Shown: one piece after another, positions 43,585-51,659 of the stretch | Layout of the letters: each line of letters starts with the position of its first letter | Numbering within the stretch: position 1 is the stretch's first letter | Source of the DNA: Paenibacillus allorhizosphaerae | GTDB taxonomy: Bacteria; Bacillota; Bacilli; Paenibacillales; NBRC-103111 | NCBI RefSeq assembly: GCF_910594985.1 | Contig: NZ_CAJVCE010000004.1 | Coordinates: 361,933-425,932, forward strand | DNA length: 64,000 nucleotides | Reading direction: 5' to 3' | Notes under the pieces: generated by a model | The model's input: the letters and a program-made list of their open reading frames with translations, nothing else | What the model was told of the DNA's origin: nothing | The model's database searches: none | Program-made: the position numbers and the translations under genes

Positions 43585-44880
43585 CTATCGTTGAACTTGC
43601 AACTTCTTAATGCTTACCAATTGTATGCATAAGCACAAAATATCGATGGCCGCCTCCAGTTCTTCGAGCGACGGGAACGTCGGAGCGATTCGAATATTGC
43701 GATTTCTCGGGTCTTTCCCGTAAGGAAAAGTTGCCCCGGCCTTGGTCAAGGTGACCCCCGCTTCCGCCGCCATCTGAACGACTTCCGCCGCGCAATCGTC
43801 CAGCGTATTCAAGCTGATGAAATAACCCCCGTTCGGTTTATTCCACCATGCGATATTTTTCCCACCCAGTGCCGTTTCTAGCTTATGCAGCACCATATCG
43901 AATTTGGGTTTAATGATGTCCGCATGCTTTTTCATATGAGCATGGATATGATCGATATTTTGCAGAAAACGAACATGCCGCAGCTGGTTTATTTTATCGG
44001 GGCCGATCGTCTGTGCGGAGATTTGCTTTCGGATATGGCTCACATTAGCCTCGCTCGACGCTAGCGCAGCAACGCCGGAACCGGGAAACGTTATTTTGGA
44101 GGTGGAGCAGAACATATAAACGCGGTTCGGATGCCCCGCCGTTTTGCATGCGGCCAATATATTTTTGAGCGGGTCAGGCTCGTTCGTCAAATGATGGACA
44201 GTGTAGGCGTCATCCCAAAATATCGTAAAATCGGATGCTTCCGTATGCATGCGCGCAAGTCTGTCGACCGTTTCATCGGAATACGTGATGCCGTCAGGAT
44301 TGCTGTATTTGGGCACGCACCAGATACCTTTGATCGAGTCGTCTTCTCTCGCAAGCTTCTCCACCATATCCATATCCGGTCCGTGCTGCAGCATATCTAC
44401 CGTGATCATTTCGATCTGCAACTGTTCACAAATGGAAAAATGCCTGTCATATCCCGGGCTCGGGCATAAAAATTTGACTTTCGGCAGTTTCCCCCAGGGC
44501 ACCTCGCTGCCGTAAACGCCATGAAGCATCGCTCGGGATAGCGCATCAAACATCATATTGAGGCTGGCATTGCCGCCGATCATAACCTCATTCTCGCTCA
44601 CGTTCATCATTTGAGAGAACAGCCGCTTAGCTTCGGGGATTCCGTCGATGCCTCCATAATTCAGGCAATCCGAGCCGTCCTCGGCCTTTAACAGATCGTT
44701 CGAAGACAATATGTCGAGCATTTCTTTGGAAAGTGCGAGCTGTTCGGGACAAGGCTTGCCTCTGGACATATCCAGTTTCATGTTCCGCCGCTTGTACTCG
44801 CCGTATGTTTCCTTCAGCGAAGCGTAAAGACGGTTTAATTCTGTCGCGCCCAGATTCGTGAAACCCGCAGATTGTTCCAT
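43585..44880 (-). CDS. Class I/II aminotransferase (MocR-like aspartate aminotransferase family)
   Basis: A 431-residue PLP-dependent aminotransferase of the Asp_aminotransf (PF12897-type) group. The start LGATELNRLYASLKETYGEY and LDMSRGKPCPEQL are characteristic. The PLP lysine is in MFCSTSKITFPGSGVAAL near residue 262, and IFWDDAYTVHHL holds the Asp/Tyr pair that contacts the cofactor. KDPRNRNIRIAPTFPSLEEL near the end carries the substrate carboxylate Arg. It lacks the DNA-binding domain of MocR regulators. Probably a cytosolic amino-acid transaminase; the substrate is uncertain. The ATG at 44880 has GGGGCTGGGG upstream. Confidence 0.9.
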   Translation of the reverse strand: MEQSAGFTNLGATELNRLYASLKETYGEYKRRNMKLDMSRGKPCPEQLALSKEMLDILSSNDLLKAEDGSDCLNYGGIDGIPEAKRLFSQMMNVSENEVMIGGNASLNMMFDALSRAMLHGVYGSEVPWGKLPKVKFLCPSPGYDRHFSICEQLQIEMITVDMLQHGPDMDMVEKLAREDDSIKGIWCVPKYSNPDGITYSDETVDRLARMHTEASDFTIFWDDAYTVHHLTNEPDPLKNILAACKTAGHPNRVYMFCSTSKITFPGSGVAALASSEANVSHIRKQISAQTIGPDKINQLRHVRFLQNIDHIHAHMKKHADIIKPKFDMVLHKLETALGGKNIAWWNKPNGGYFISLNTLDDCAAEVVQMAAEAGVTLTKAGATFPYGKDPRNRNIRIAPTFPSLEELEAAIDILCLCIQLVSIKKLQVQR

Positions 44881-45032
44881 GTTTCCCCAGCCCCCGCAAA
44901 AAAAGATTTTCCAAATTATACTACAGTTTTATGCGAAACGCATCCACTAACGATGAAAGGACGCCAAAACGAGTTTGAATAAACGACTGATTTAGACACA
45001 CACTACTCGTATCCCAATAAAAGGAGATTCGC

Positions 45033-45098
45033 TTGAGAAAAATAGTATTGTGTTTGTTCTTGACGCCGCACCATCCGCGCTTCCATCGCCTGGAATGA
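45033..45098 (+). CDS. Possible 21-residue peptide
   Basis: A TTG start at 45033 has a strong AAAGGAG seven to eight bases upstream and opens a 21-codon frame, MRKIVLCLFLTPHHPRFHRLE, ending in TGA at 45096. A terminator hairpin follows at 45116. The peptide begins basic and hydrophobic, then turns His/Arg/Pro-rich. No clear promoter was found and the frame is very short, so this may be a remnant or chance. Confidence 0.3.
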   Translation: MRKIVLCLFLTPHHPRFHRLE

Positions 45099-45115
45099 AG
45101 GTGCCGCTTTTTCTT

Positions 45116-45145
45116 GAAAAGAGCCTCCGGATTGGAGGCTCTTTC
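45116..45145. terminator. Terminator between the CBO0543-type gene and the small plus-strand frame
   Basis: AAAGAGCCTCC (45118-45128) and GGAGGCTCTTT (45134-45144) form a perfect 11-bp stem with A/T tails on both sides. It lies 23 bases past the minus-strand stop at 45168 and can act in both directions. Confidence 0.8.
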
Positions 45146-45167
45146 ATTATGCTCACAGTTTTCGTTC

Positions 45168-45725
45168 CTAAGCGGGAACTTTTTTACCGATCTTAATTAC
45201 GATGAACCGGGCTAGCGAAGAAGCAACATTGTAAAATAGAAAAGAGTAAATCAATTTCCAAGAGTTTAACTCATAATATCCGATCCATATAAAGATAGGC
45301 TCGGCGATGAAAGCTACTAGAGCCGCTATGATCAGATTGGAAATTACATGGGATTTCCAGTTTGAGGAATACCGTTGATACACAATCATCAAGACGATCG
45401 GCACTAAAATGGAGTCTGCCGTAAGCAGCGGTGGGATGGTAGGAAGCAATTTGATCGGGTATCCCCACCAAGAGAGGTTCGTACCAAAATCGTCTAAAAT
45501 GATGGCCATGATGTTAATCATGCAGCCGTAAAAAGCGATTTCATATGCTCTTTTCTTATCCAGCACTTTCCACCAAATGATGAGGGGAATCGTTGTTAAA
45601 CCGGCAAGGAGAAACCATTCCCATGTAAACAAAGAGTCGGCTTTCCATTGCTTGAAATCCAGGTGATGCAATTGCTCCCTTGCCTTTTGCACTTCTTCAA
45701 AGGCTTTCGTAATATGACTTCTAAT
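45168..45725 (-). CDS. CBO0543-type integral membrane protein
   Basis: A small membrane protein of about 185 residues with five hydrophobic segments, matching the CBO0543 family of Firmicutes, which has no known function; WEWFLLAGLTTIPLIIWWKVLDKKR and LSWWGYPIKLLPTIPPL are typical. The open frame has a GTG at 45692, but the preceding codons (SHITKAFEEVQ) fit the usual N-terminus of the family. The only start that keeps them is an ATT at 45725, which follows AGGGGAGAGCG at good spacing. Initiation at ATT is rare, so the start remains uncertain: 45692 gives 174 residues, 45725 gives 185. Confidence 0.7.
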   Translation of the reverse strand: MRSHITKAFEEVQKAREQLHHLDFKQWKADSLFTWEWFLLAGLTTIPLIIWWKVLDKKRAYEIAFYGCMINIMAIILDDFGTNLSWWGYPIKLLPTIPPLLTADSILVPIVLMIVYQRYSSNWKSHVISNLIIAALVAFIAEPIFIWIGYYELNSWKLIYSFLFYNVASSLARFIVIKIGKKVPA

Positions 45726-45900
45726 AAACGCTCTCCCCTTTTAAACCGATCTTGTGCCCTACCATCGCTTCGCTTAGCGCTACCGTTAAGCAGGTATCCT
45801 TAACAATATTGTTTACTCGTTTACAACGGATTAATCATATTTTGGAAAATGTGATGATTTAAATAAAATTACTTTTAGCATGGTTTATGGAGAACAACGA

Positions 45901-45943
45901 GAAAAAGAAACAGGCTGCCGTGCAGTACTCTGCCGGCAACCTG
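45901..45943 (-). terminator. Rho-independent terminator after nadE
   Basis: On the minus strand CAGGTTGCCG and CGGCAGCCTG pair, with inner GCAG/CTGC, and TTTCTTTTTC follows. It lies about 40 bases beyond the nadE stop at 45985. Confidence 0.8.
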
Positions 45944-45984
45944 CCTATGAGGTAATTGAATGATCTAGGTTCAAAAGCGGAAAA

Positions 45985-46812
45985 TTATTTCCACCATGTA
46001 TCGAATGGTGACACCGGCAGTTCCCTTTTATGCTCTGTTTGCCTATACCGCTTCTCGATTTTTTCCGCTATTTCGTTCGAAACGGGTTTGCCCTCCAAAT
46101 AATCGTCCAGCGCGTCATAGGCGATGCCAAGCTCCGTTTCGTCCGCTTGTCCCGGACGATGATCCAGAAGGTCCGCGGTAGGCGTTTTCGTATACAATCT
46201 TTCGGGCGCATTCATCGTTTGCAGCAATAGCGCTCCTTGCCGCTTGGTTAGTCCCGTTAAAGGAGTAAGATCTGCGGCGCCGTCTCCGAATTTCGTGAAA
46301 AACCCCGTTACCGCCTCCGCCGCATGATCCGTGCCTAGAACAAGCGCCTGCTCGAAAGCTCCGAGCAAGTATTGCGCCACCATTCGTATGCGCGCTTTGA
46401 CGTTGCCTTTATCATAGTCCCGGATCGGTGTACCTGTCGCCTTTTCAAACTCGGGAACAAAAGCGTCCGTCATGGACTGGATGTTAAACGTGAACACTTG
46501 GTCCGGCTGAATGAAAAGGAGTGCCAATTGTGCGTCAGCCTCATCCTTCTGCGTGCCGTAAGGCAGCCGAACGGCGATAAACCGGTATTCATCATCGGCT
46601 GTCTGCTGCCGCAGCTCCGCTGCTGCGAGTTGAGCCAATTTGCCCGTCAATGTGGAATCTTGACCGCCGGATATGCCTAAAACCAATTTTTTGTTGCCTG
46701 TTGCCCGCATGTAATCCTTCAAAAATTGCACCCGTCTCTTGATTTCATCATGTGGTTCAATCTCGGACTTTACATATAATTTAGCTATGATTTCTTCCTG
46801 CAGCCTTCTCAT
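45985..46812 (-). CDS. nadE: Ammonia-dependent NAD+ synthetase
   Basis: A 275-residue enzyme for the last step of NAD synthesis: deamido-NAD, ATP and ammonia give NAD, AMP and pyrophosphate, in the cytosol. The ATP-pyrophosphatase P-loop is [17 protein letters not shown] near residue 48. [27 protein letters not shown] near residue 160 and [11 protein letters not shown] form the active-site loop, and [15 protein letters not shown] is the usual substrate loop. No glutaminase domain, so it uses free ammonia. The ATG at 46812 follows AAAGGATGGGTTGTTGCG. It starts 85 bases after cbiA on the same strand but probably has its own control. Confidence 0.95.
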   Translation of the reverse strand: MRRLQEEIIAKLYVKSEIEPHDEIKRRVQFLKDYMRATGNKKLVLGISGGQDSTLTGKLAQLAAAELRQQTADDEYRFIAVRLPYGTQKDEADAQLALLFIQPDQVFTFNIQSMTDAFVPEFEKATGTPIRDYDKGNVKARIRMVAQYLLGAFEQALVLGTDHAAEAVTGFFTKFGDGAADLTPLTGLTKRQGALLLQTMNAPERLYTKTPTADLLDHRPGQADETELGIAYDALDDYLEGKPVSNEIAEKIEKRYRQTEHKRELPVSPFDTWWK

Positions 46813-46897
46813 CGCAACAACCCATCCTTTCTATTCCAGCGTGGATTTACCACATTTTATCACAAGAAAGGAATAATGGAAGGCCATGTTGTTTTTA

Positions 46898-48313
46898 TCA
46901 GTGCTTCGCGGCACTGTTTTTCCGTTTCCGGTACGCGGCACATGCGTCGAGCCATCTTCGTGCCATTTCCGGCCGGGAGGCAAAGTGTAAATGGGTATAC
47001 CCCGCCACCAGCTGATGCAACAAACATCCCTCCGGCTTCGTCCCCCGCAGTCCCTTACTTATATAAGCGGCAGGCCGTTCCGCACCTTGCTGAAACGTCG
47101 AATAGTGAAACTCGTGCCCACGAGCCGATTCGCCGGGTCCAAGCAGGAAATTGCCTTCCATGCCGGTCACTTCGCGATAACCGAGCGCCGCCAGTTTGGG
47201 CTGCATCGTTACGTTGCCCGGTATAACCCCTACCATCGGAAAGCTTCTTCCCCGCGTGTCTTCGATCGCTTCGGTCAAATACATAAAGCCACCGCACTCG
47301 GCCAGTGTAGGGAGACCGTCCTGGACCGCTTGGCGAATCGACTGCTTCACGTGCTCCTGCCTGCCTAACGTTTCGGCAAATTCCTCCGGGAATCCTCCGC
47401 CGATATAAAGCCCGTCGACCGCTTCCGGCAGAGGCTCTCCGGCCAACGGGGAGAAATAACGGATCCTGGCGCCGTATAGCTCCAGCAGCTCGATATTTTC
47501 CGGATAATAAAAATGAAACGCCGCATCCCGGGCTACGGCAATCGTAACTTCCTGAGAATCGGACTGTACTGGCGGGGCAAACAACAAGGGCTGCTCGTAT
47601 TCCACTTGTTCCGTCTCGCTTGCAAGCTCAAGCAGCCGGTCCAAATCCGTGGCCTGTTCGATACGGCTTGCGAGCCGTTCGAACAAGCCCCCAAGTTCGC
47701 CGCGTTCAATCGAAGGGACGAGCCCCAAATGCCGCTCCGGCACCGTCAGCTCGTCGTCTCTGGTCAAATAGCCGATGACCGGAATGCCGCACGCCTGCTC
47801 GATCGCTTCCTTTACGATCCGGTAATGGCCCTCGCTCCCTACCTTGTTGGCGAATATCGCGGCGATCCAAACGCGCGGGTCGAGCAGTTGAAAGCCTTTG
47901 ACTACCGCCGCTGCGCTGCGGGCCATGCTTTGACAGTTCACCACAAGCAGCACGGGACTCCGCAGCAGCAAGCTGATTTCCGCCGTGCTTCCGGCGTTCG
48001 ACAGGGGGTCTTTTCCATCGTAAAAGCCCATGACGCCCTCGATCACCGCTACATCCGCATCCGCCGAAGCACGGCAATATATTTCCTGCACCGCCTCATG
48101 CGGGAGCATCCATCCGTCCAAATTTCGCGACGCTCTGCCGGTCACCGCCCGATGGTACGTCGGATCGATATAGTCGGGACCGCATTTGAACCCTTGAACG
48201 ACCAGTCCTCTCCGCTGCAATGCAGCCATAATACCCAGTGTCACGGTCGTTTTGCCTGCACCGCTGCCTGTCCCTGCAATAACGATGCTTCGGCCGGCCG
48301 AAATGAACTTCAT
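46898..48313 (-). CDS. cbiA: Cobyrinate a,c-diamide synthase
   Basis: A 471-residue glutamine-dependent enzyme that amidates the a and c carboxylates of cobyrinate with ATP. The N-terminal P-loop domain reads IVIAGTGSGAGKTTVTLGI and CGPDYIDPTYH, with VIEGVMGFYDG near residue 95. The C-terminal amidotransferase domain has LYIGGGFPEEFA, the nucleophile Cys in LAECGGFMYLTE near residue 320, and GHEFHYSTF with the catalytic His. I chose ATG 48313 (AAGGGATG upstream, somewhat far); an in-frame ATG at 48358 would add 15 residues with no site. It is the last cob gene in this minus-strand operon. Confidence 0.95.
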   Translation of the reverse strand: MKFISAGRSIVIAGTGSGAGKTTVTLGIMAALQRRGLVVQGFKCGPDYIDPTYHRAVTGRASRNLDGWMLPHEAVQEIYCRASADADVAVIEGVMGFYDGKDPLSNAGSTAEISLLLRSPVLLVVNCQSMARSAAAVVKGFQLLDPRVWIAAIFANKVGSEGHYRIVKEAIEQACGIPVIGYLTRDDELTVPERHLGLVPSIERGELGGLFERLASRIEQATDLDRLLELASETEQVEYEQPLLFAPPVQSDSQEVTIAVARDAAFHFYYPENIELLELYGARIRYFSPLAGEPLPEAVDGLYIGGGFPEEFAETLGRQEHVKQSIRQAVQDGLPTLAECGGFMYLTEAIEDTRGRSFPMVGVIPGNVTMQPKLAALGYREVTGMEGNFLLGPGESARGHEFHYSTFQQGAERPAAYISKGLRGTKPEGCLLHQLVAGYTHLHFASRPEMARRWLDACAAYRKRKNSAAKH

Positions 48314-48414
48314 GCTGCTGCACGCATCCCTTCTATTATATATGTCTCTGAATAGCACTCAGGGTACCGAACGCGCCTCATGAACGTTAACTGCTTTTCG
48401 AGGGGAGTCTGCGT

Positions 48415-48972
48415 TTAAAGCCAAGTCGTTTTGTCGGAGGACGGGGACCGTTTGGTAGCCGGCGTTTCCTCAGAAGGATAACCGGCGAAAACGGAACCGA
48501 TGATTTTCCGGTTGTCCGGCGCGCCGATGAAACGGTGCAGCCTTTCATCCCGAACGAGACCGATGCCGCGGGTTCTCCACACAAGGCCGAGTCCAAGTTC
48601 TTGCGCCGCGAGCCACATCGAGTGAATCGCGCAAGCTGCAGCGTATTCGTTATCTTCGGAAGAGGCGTCGTCTCCCGGGATGAGATCGGCCGTTACGACG
48701 ATAATGAGCGGCGTATTGTCCAGAACAAGCAGCGATTCCTTGACCAAATGCGGCTTTGCAGGAAACCGCTCCTCCAGAAACTGCCTGGCGATTTCCTCGT
48801 AACGATGTTTCGCTTCTCCACGGATGACGTAAAAATGCCACGGCTCGCGCAGCCGGTCGTTAGGCGCCCAGGATGCCGCTTCGAGCAAAGTGGAAATTTT
48901 GTCGTCTTCCACTTCGCGCGGTTCGTAGCTGCGAACGGCGCGGCGCTGTTGTAACGATTGGATGATGCCCAT
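48415..48972 (-). CDS. Nitroreductase-family flavoprotein in the cobalamin operon
   Basis: A 185-residue FMN-dependent nitroreductase-fold protein: IQSLQQRRAVRSYEPREVE, LLEAASWAPNDRLREPWHFYVI and the C-terminal GSVFAGYPSEE are family marks. Start is ATG 48972, with CAAGGAGAACAGAAAT upstream; 37 extra codons to 49083 are unsupported. It lies between cbiG and cbiA on the same strand, with 67- and 101-base gaps. BluB, which makes the lower ligand dimethylbenzimidazole, belongs to the same superfamily, and flavin-dependent corrin or cobalt reduction is another option, but I cannot confirm either. A plain nitroreductase that happens to be co-transcribed is also possible. Confidence 0.85.
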   Translation of the reverse strand: MGIIQSLQQRRAVRSYEPREVEDDKISTLLEAASWAPNDRLREPWHFYVIRGEAKHRYEEIARQFLEERFPAKPHLVKESLLVLDNTPLIIVVTADLIPGDDASSEDNEYAAACAIHSMWLAAQELGLGLVWRTRGIGLVRDERLHRFIGAPDNRKIIGSVFAGYPSEETPATKRSPSSDKTTWL

Positions 48973-49039
48973 ATTTCTGTTCTCCTTGTACATGTTCGTT
49001 ATTCCCTGCCGTTGGTGACGGACCAGTGGCCGTCCAAGC

Positions 49040-50149
49040 TTATCCAGTAACTTCCATTTGAACATAATGAGGCACGCGGGCAATCGATAACGTCACGTTC
49101 CCGTTCTTCTTCTTCTCCAGCAGCCACCCGTCCGCCCCGCTGGACAATTTCGCCGCAGGCTCGCTTACGCCGTAGGCGCCAGTATATTGAAACACCTTCT
49201 CCGAAGGATTCGGCAGGGGAACCGTGTTCAGCTGCTCCGGCGTGTAGATGTCCAGGCGCCACTTATATTTGCGACACAGGTCAAGCAGCCCCTGCTCGTC
49301 TTTTTTCAAATCGATGGTCGCAATATTGCGGACGCTTTTCATCGATAATCGCAATTCGGCCAGCGTCTCCGCAATGACTTGCTCGATTTCCTCTGCGGCC
49401 GTTCCCCGGTTACAGCCGATCCCGAGCACGAGCGTCTTGGGCCGGTACAACACGCCATTGCGCATCAGCACCTGCTCCTCCTCCGGCGTGAGTAGCCGGT
49501 CCGTTACCACAAGGGCAGCGTCAAAACCGGCCTCCGCGGCTTCCTTGCCGTTGGCGTATATTTTGATATGTTCGGGCAGCGGCTTATCATACGTCCACCA
49601 GTTCGTTTCGCCCGCTTCCTGTACAACGGCTATACGTTCCTCATTGACGACAGATGCGCTGACCGGCGTCGCTTTGTCGAAGCTTTCGATTTCCCAGCCG
49701 AAGCTGCGGCCGAACAGGTCGACCGGGATCGTCTTCTGCACGTCCGAAGCCGTCGTTATGACCGGACGGGCACCGATAACCGCCGCCACCTCACGGGTCA
49801 ACTCGTTCGCTCCGCCCAGATGGCCGGACAAGACGCTGATCGCATGCTCGCCGCGGTCGTCGACGACGACGACGGCCGGGTCCGTCTTCTTGTCCTCCAG
49901 AATCGGAGCGATCATGCGGACGACCGCCCCGAGCGAAATAAATAAAATAATACCGCTGTACCGCTTGAATAAATCCGGCAAAATGAGCTTAACCGAGCCC
50001 TCGAACAGCTCGTATCCCCGATCCGCCTCATCACCCCGCGCAAATTTGTTCATATAATATAAATCCGCGCCCGGAAATCGGTCGACCAACTGCCTTGCCA
50101 TTTCGACGCCATGCTTCGTGATGGCGACGGCAGCGAACGGCTTACTCAT
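49040..50149 (-). CDS. cbiG: Cobalt-precorrin-5A hydrolase
   Basis: A 369-residue enzyme that opens the delta-lactone of cobalt-precorrin-5A and loses acetaldehyde, in the anaerobic B12 pathway. Residues 1-130 hold the N-terminal CbiG region (AAVAITKHGVEMARQL, GIILFISLGAVVRMIAPIL), followed by VVVDDRGEHAISVLSGHLGGANELT, a very typical core. The C-terminal CbiG domain has LVLGIGCNRGTAAEEIEQVI and KPAE-like SEPAAKLSS. ATG 50149 overlaps the cbiF stop by eight bases, so the two are coupled. Length is normal for the family. Confidence 0.95.
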   Translation of the reverse strand: MSKPFAAVAITKHGVEMARQLVDRFPGADLYYMNKFARGDEADRGYELFEGSVKLILPDLFKRYSGIILFISLGAVVRMIAPILEDKKTDPAVVVVDDRGEHAISVLSGHLGGANELTREVAAVIGARPVITTASDVQKTIPVDLFGRSFGWEIESFDKATPVSASVVNEERIAVVQEAGETNWWTYDKPLPEHIKIYANGKEAAEAGFDAALVVTDRLLTPEEEQVLMRNGVLYRPKTLVLGIGCNRGTAAEEIEQVIAETLAELRLSMKSVRNIATIDLKKDEQGLLDLCRKYKWRLDIYTPEQLNTVPLPNPSEKVFQYTGAYGVSEPAAKLSSGADGWLLEKKKNGNVTLSIARVPHYVQMEVTG

Positions 50150-50936
50150 GCGCCGGCACCCCTTTCCGGTAGCCGTGCGTAAACGTCTTGTCGTACAGCT
50201 TGGAGCGGTGCTCATCGCGTTCGACAATCGTCGGGTCCAGCGCCCATCCGGCCAAAATCATCGCATGCATGCGAATGCCCGCCTCGCGAAGATCTTGATC
50301 CAGACGCTCCAGCGTCGTCCGGACGATCTTCTGGTCTGGCCATGTCGCTCTCTGCACGACGGCGACCGGCGTCGCTTCCGACCATCCAGCTTCCAGAAAC
50401 TCCCGGACGACCTTCTTGGCGAGCGTCGCGCTAAGGAACAGCGCCACGGTGCAGTGGTGCGACGCCAAATCGCGCAGCTTCTCCCGCTCCGGCACCGGCG
50501 TGCGGCCCTCGGCCCGCGTCAAAATGACGGTTTGCGTCAAGTCGGGCACGGTCAATTCCGCACCCACCGCCGCAGCCGCGGCAAATACCGAGCTGACGCC
50601 GGGCACGATTTCATAGTCAATCTCCCGCTGCCGGAGCAGTACCATCTGCTCGAGGATCGCTCCGTAAACGGACGGATCGCCCGTATGCACACGAGCAACC
50701 GTTTTGCCTTCGCGAACCGCGAACGCCATCTTCTCCACCATCTGCTCGAGGTCCATGCCGGAGCTTTGCAGCACTTCGGCATGGCTCCCCGCATGCGCGA
50801 TCAGGTCTTCGCTGACAAGCGAATCGGTATACAGCACGACGTCGGCGTTTTGCAATATATTCAGCCCTTTTACGGTAATCAAGTCGGGATCGCCCGGCCC
50901 GGCGCCGACAATATATACTTTTGGTTGCAGCCGCAT
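50142..50936 (-). CDS. cbiF: Cobalt-precorrin-4 C11-methyltransferase
   Basis: A 264-residue SAM-dependent tetrapyrrole methylase that methylates C11 of cobalt-precorrin-4. Family marks are VYIVGAGPGDPDLITVKGL at the start, VLYTDSLV, VARVHTGDPSVYGAI near residue 80, and the VPGVSSVFAAAAAVGAELT loop. Near the C-terminus MILAGWALDP is usual for CobM/CbiF. The ATG at 50936 overlaps the cbiL stop (TAATG), and the end overlaps cbiG; both suggest tight translational coupling. Confidence 0.95.
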   Translation of the reverse strand: MRLQPKVYIVGAGPGDPDLITVKGLNILQNADVVLYTDSLVSEDLIAHAGSHAEVLQSSGMDLEQMVEKMAFAVREGKTVARVHTGDPSVYGAILEQMVLLRQREIDYEIVPGVSSVFAAAAAVGAELTVPDLTQTVILTRAEGRTPVPEREKLRDLASHHCTVALFLSATLAKKVVREFLEAGWSEATPVAVVQRATWPDQKIVRTTLERLDQDLREAGIRMHAMILAGWALDPTIVERDEHRSKLYDKTFTHGYRKGVPAHE

Positions 50937-51658
50937 TATTTTCGCACCACCATTAACGTCAAATATTCAAGCTCCCGCCCTTTCAGCTCCCGGACGTCTC
51001 TCCATATCAATTCATACGGCGACGTCACTTTCGTCACGACCGAAGCTTTGTCCGTCAGTCCCAGCTCCTCCAGCAGCTCGATCATCAGATCAAGCACCTT
51101 CGCCACTTTAATGAAGACGATCGCGTCATGCGATTGCAGCGCTTGTCTCATCGCTTCCTTGTCTCCGTTCGCCGGAACGATCGCCACCTGCTCGTCTCCG
51201 TCCGCAAGCGGCAGGTCAAGGCGCGCCGCGGCGCCCAGTACCGAGGATATGCCCGGCACCGAACGAACCGGAGCTTCCGGGTGCTTCTCCTGCATCAAAC
51301 GCGCCATATGGATAAAGGTGCTGTATAGGTTCGGGTCGCCTTCCGTCACGAACGCGATGTCTTTCCCCGCCATAAGCTGCTGCCAGCATAGCTCTACCGT
51401 CTTGTTCCATTCGCGGTCAAGCGTCGCCTGATCTCTTGTCATCGGGAAGACGAGACCGAGCATTTCTTTCTCCGCTACATCGACGTACAGCTCGACGATT
51501 TCGAGCGCGTACGATTTGGCTCCCATTCTTTTTTTCGGATAGGCGATGACCGGGCATTCCTGCAGCATCCGGTAAGCTTTCACCGTGATCAGCTCCGGAT
51601 CGCCAGGACCGACGCCTACGCCGTAGAGCGTCCCAAGTTTTACCGCTGTCGCTGTCAT
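50936..51658 (-). CDS. cbiL: Cobalt-precorrin-2 C20-methyltransferase
   Basis: A 240-residue tetrapyrrole methylase that adds the C20 methyl to cobalt-precorrin-2, one of the first committed steps. LYGVGVGPGDPELITVKAYRML is the typical start, followed by VIAYPKKRMG, DIAFVTEGDPNLYSTFIHMA and VPGISSVLGAAARLDLPL. The segment DAIVFIKVAKVLD with the later VTKVTSPYE separates CbiL/CobI from other methylases. The ATG at 51658 follows AGGAGAGAGAATAAC and starts one base after the cbiET stop. Confidence 0.95.
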   Translation of the reverse strand: MTATAVKLGTLYGVGVGPGDPELITVKAYRMLQECPVIAYPKKRMGAKSYALEIVELYVDVAEKEMLGLVFPMTRDQATLDREWNKTVELCWQQLMAGKDIAFVTEGDPNLYSTFIHMARLMQEKHPEAPVRSVPGISSVLGAAARLDLPLADGDEQVAIVPANGDKEAMRQALQSHDAIVFIKVAKVLDLMIELLEELGLTDKASVVTKVTSPYELIWRDVRELKGRELEYLTLMVVRK

Positions 51659-51659
51659 G

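Noticed and set aside
50118..51431. A 437-codon plus-strand open frame
   Set aside because: Shadow of cbiF and cbiL, no ribosome site and no recognisable domain.
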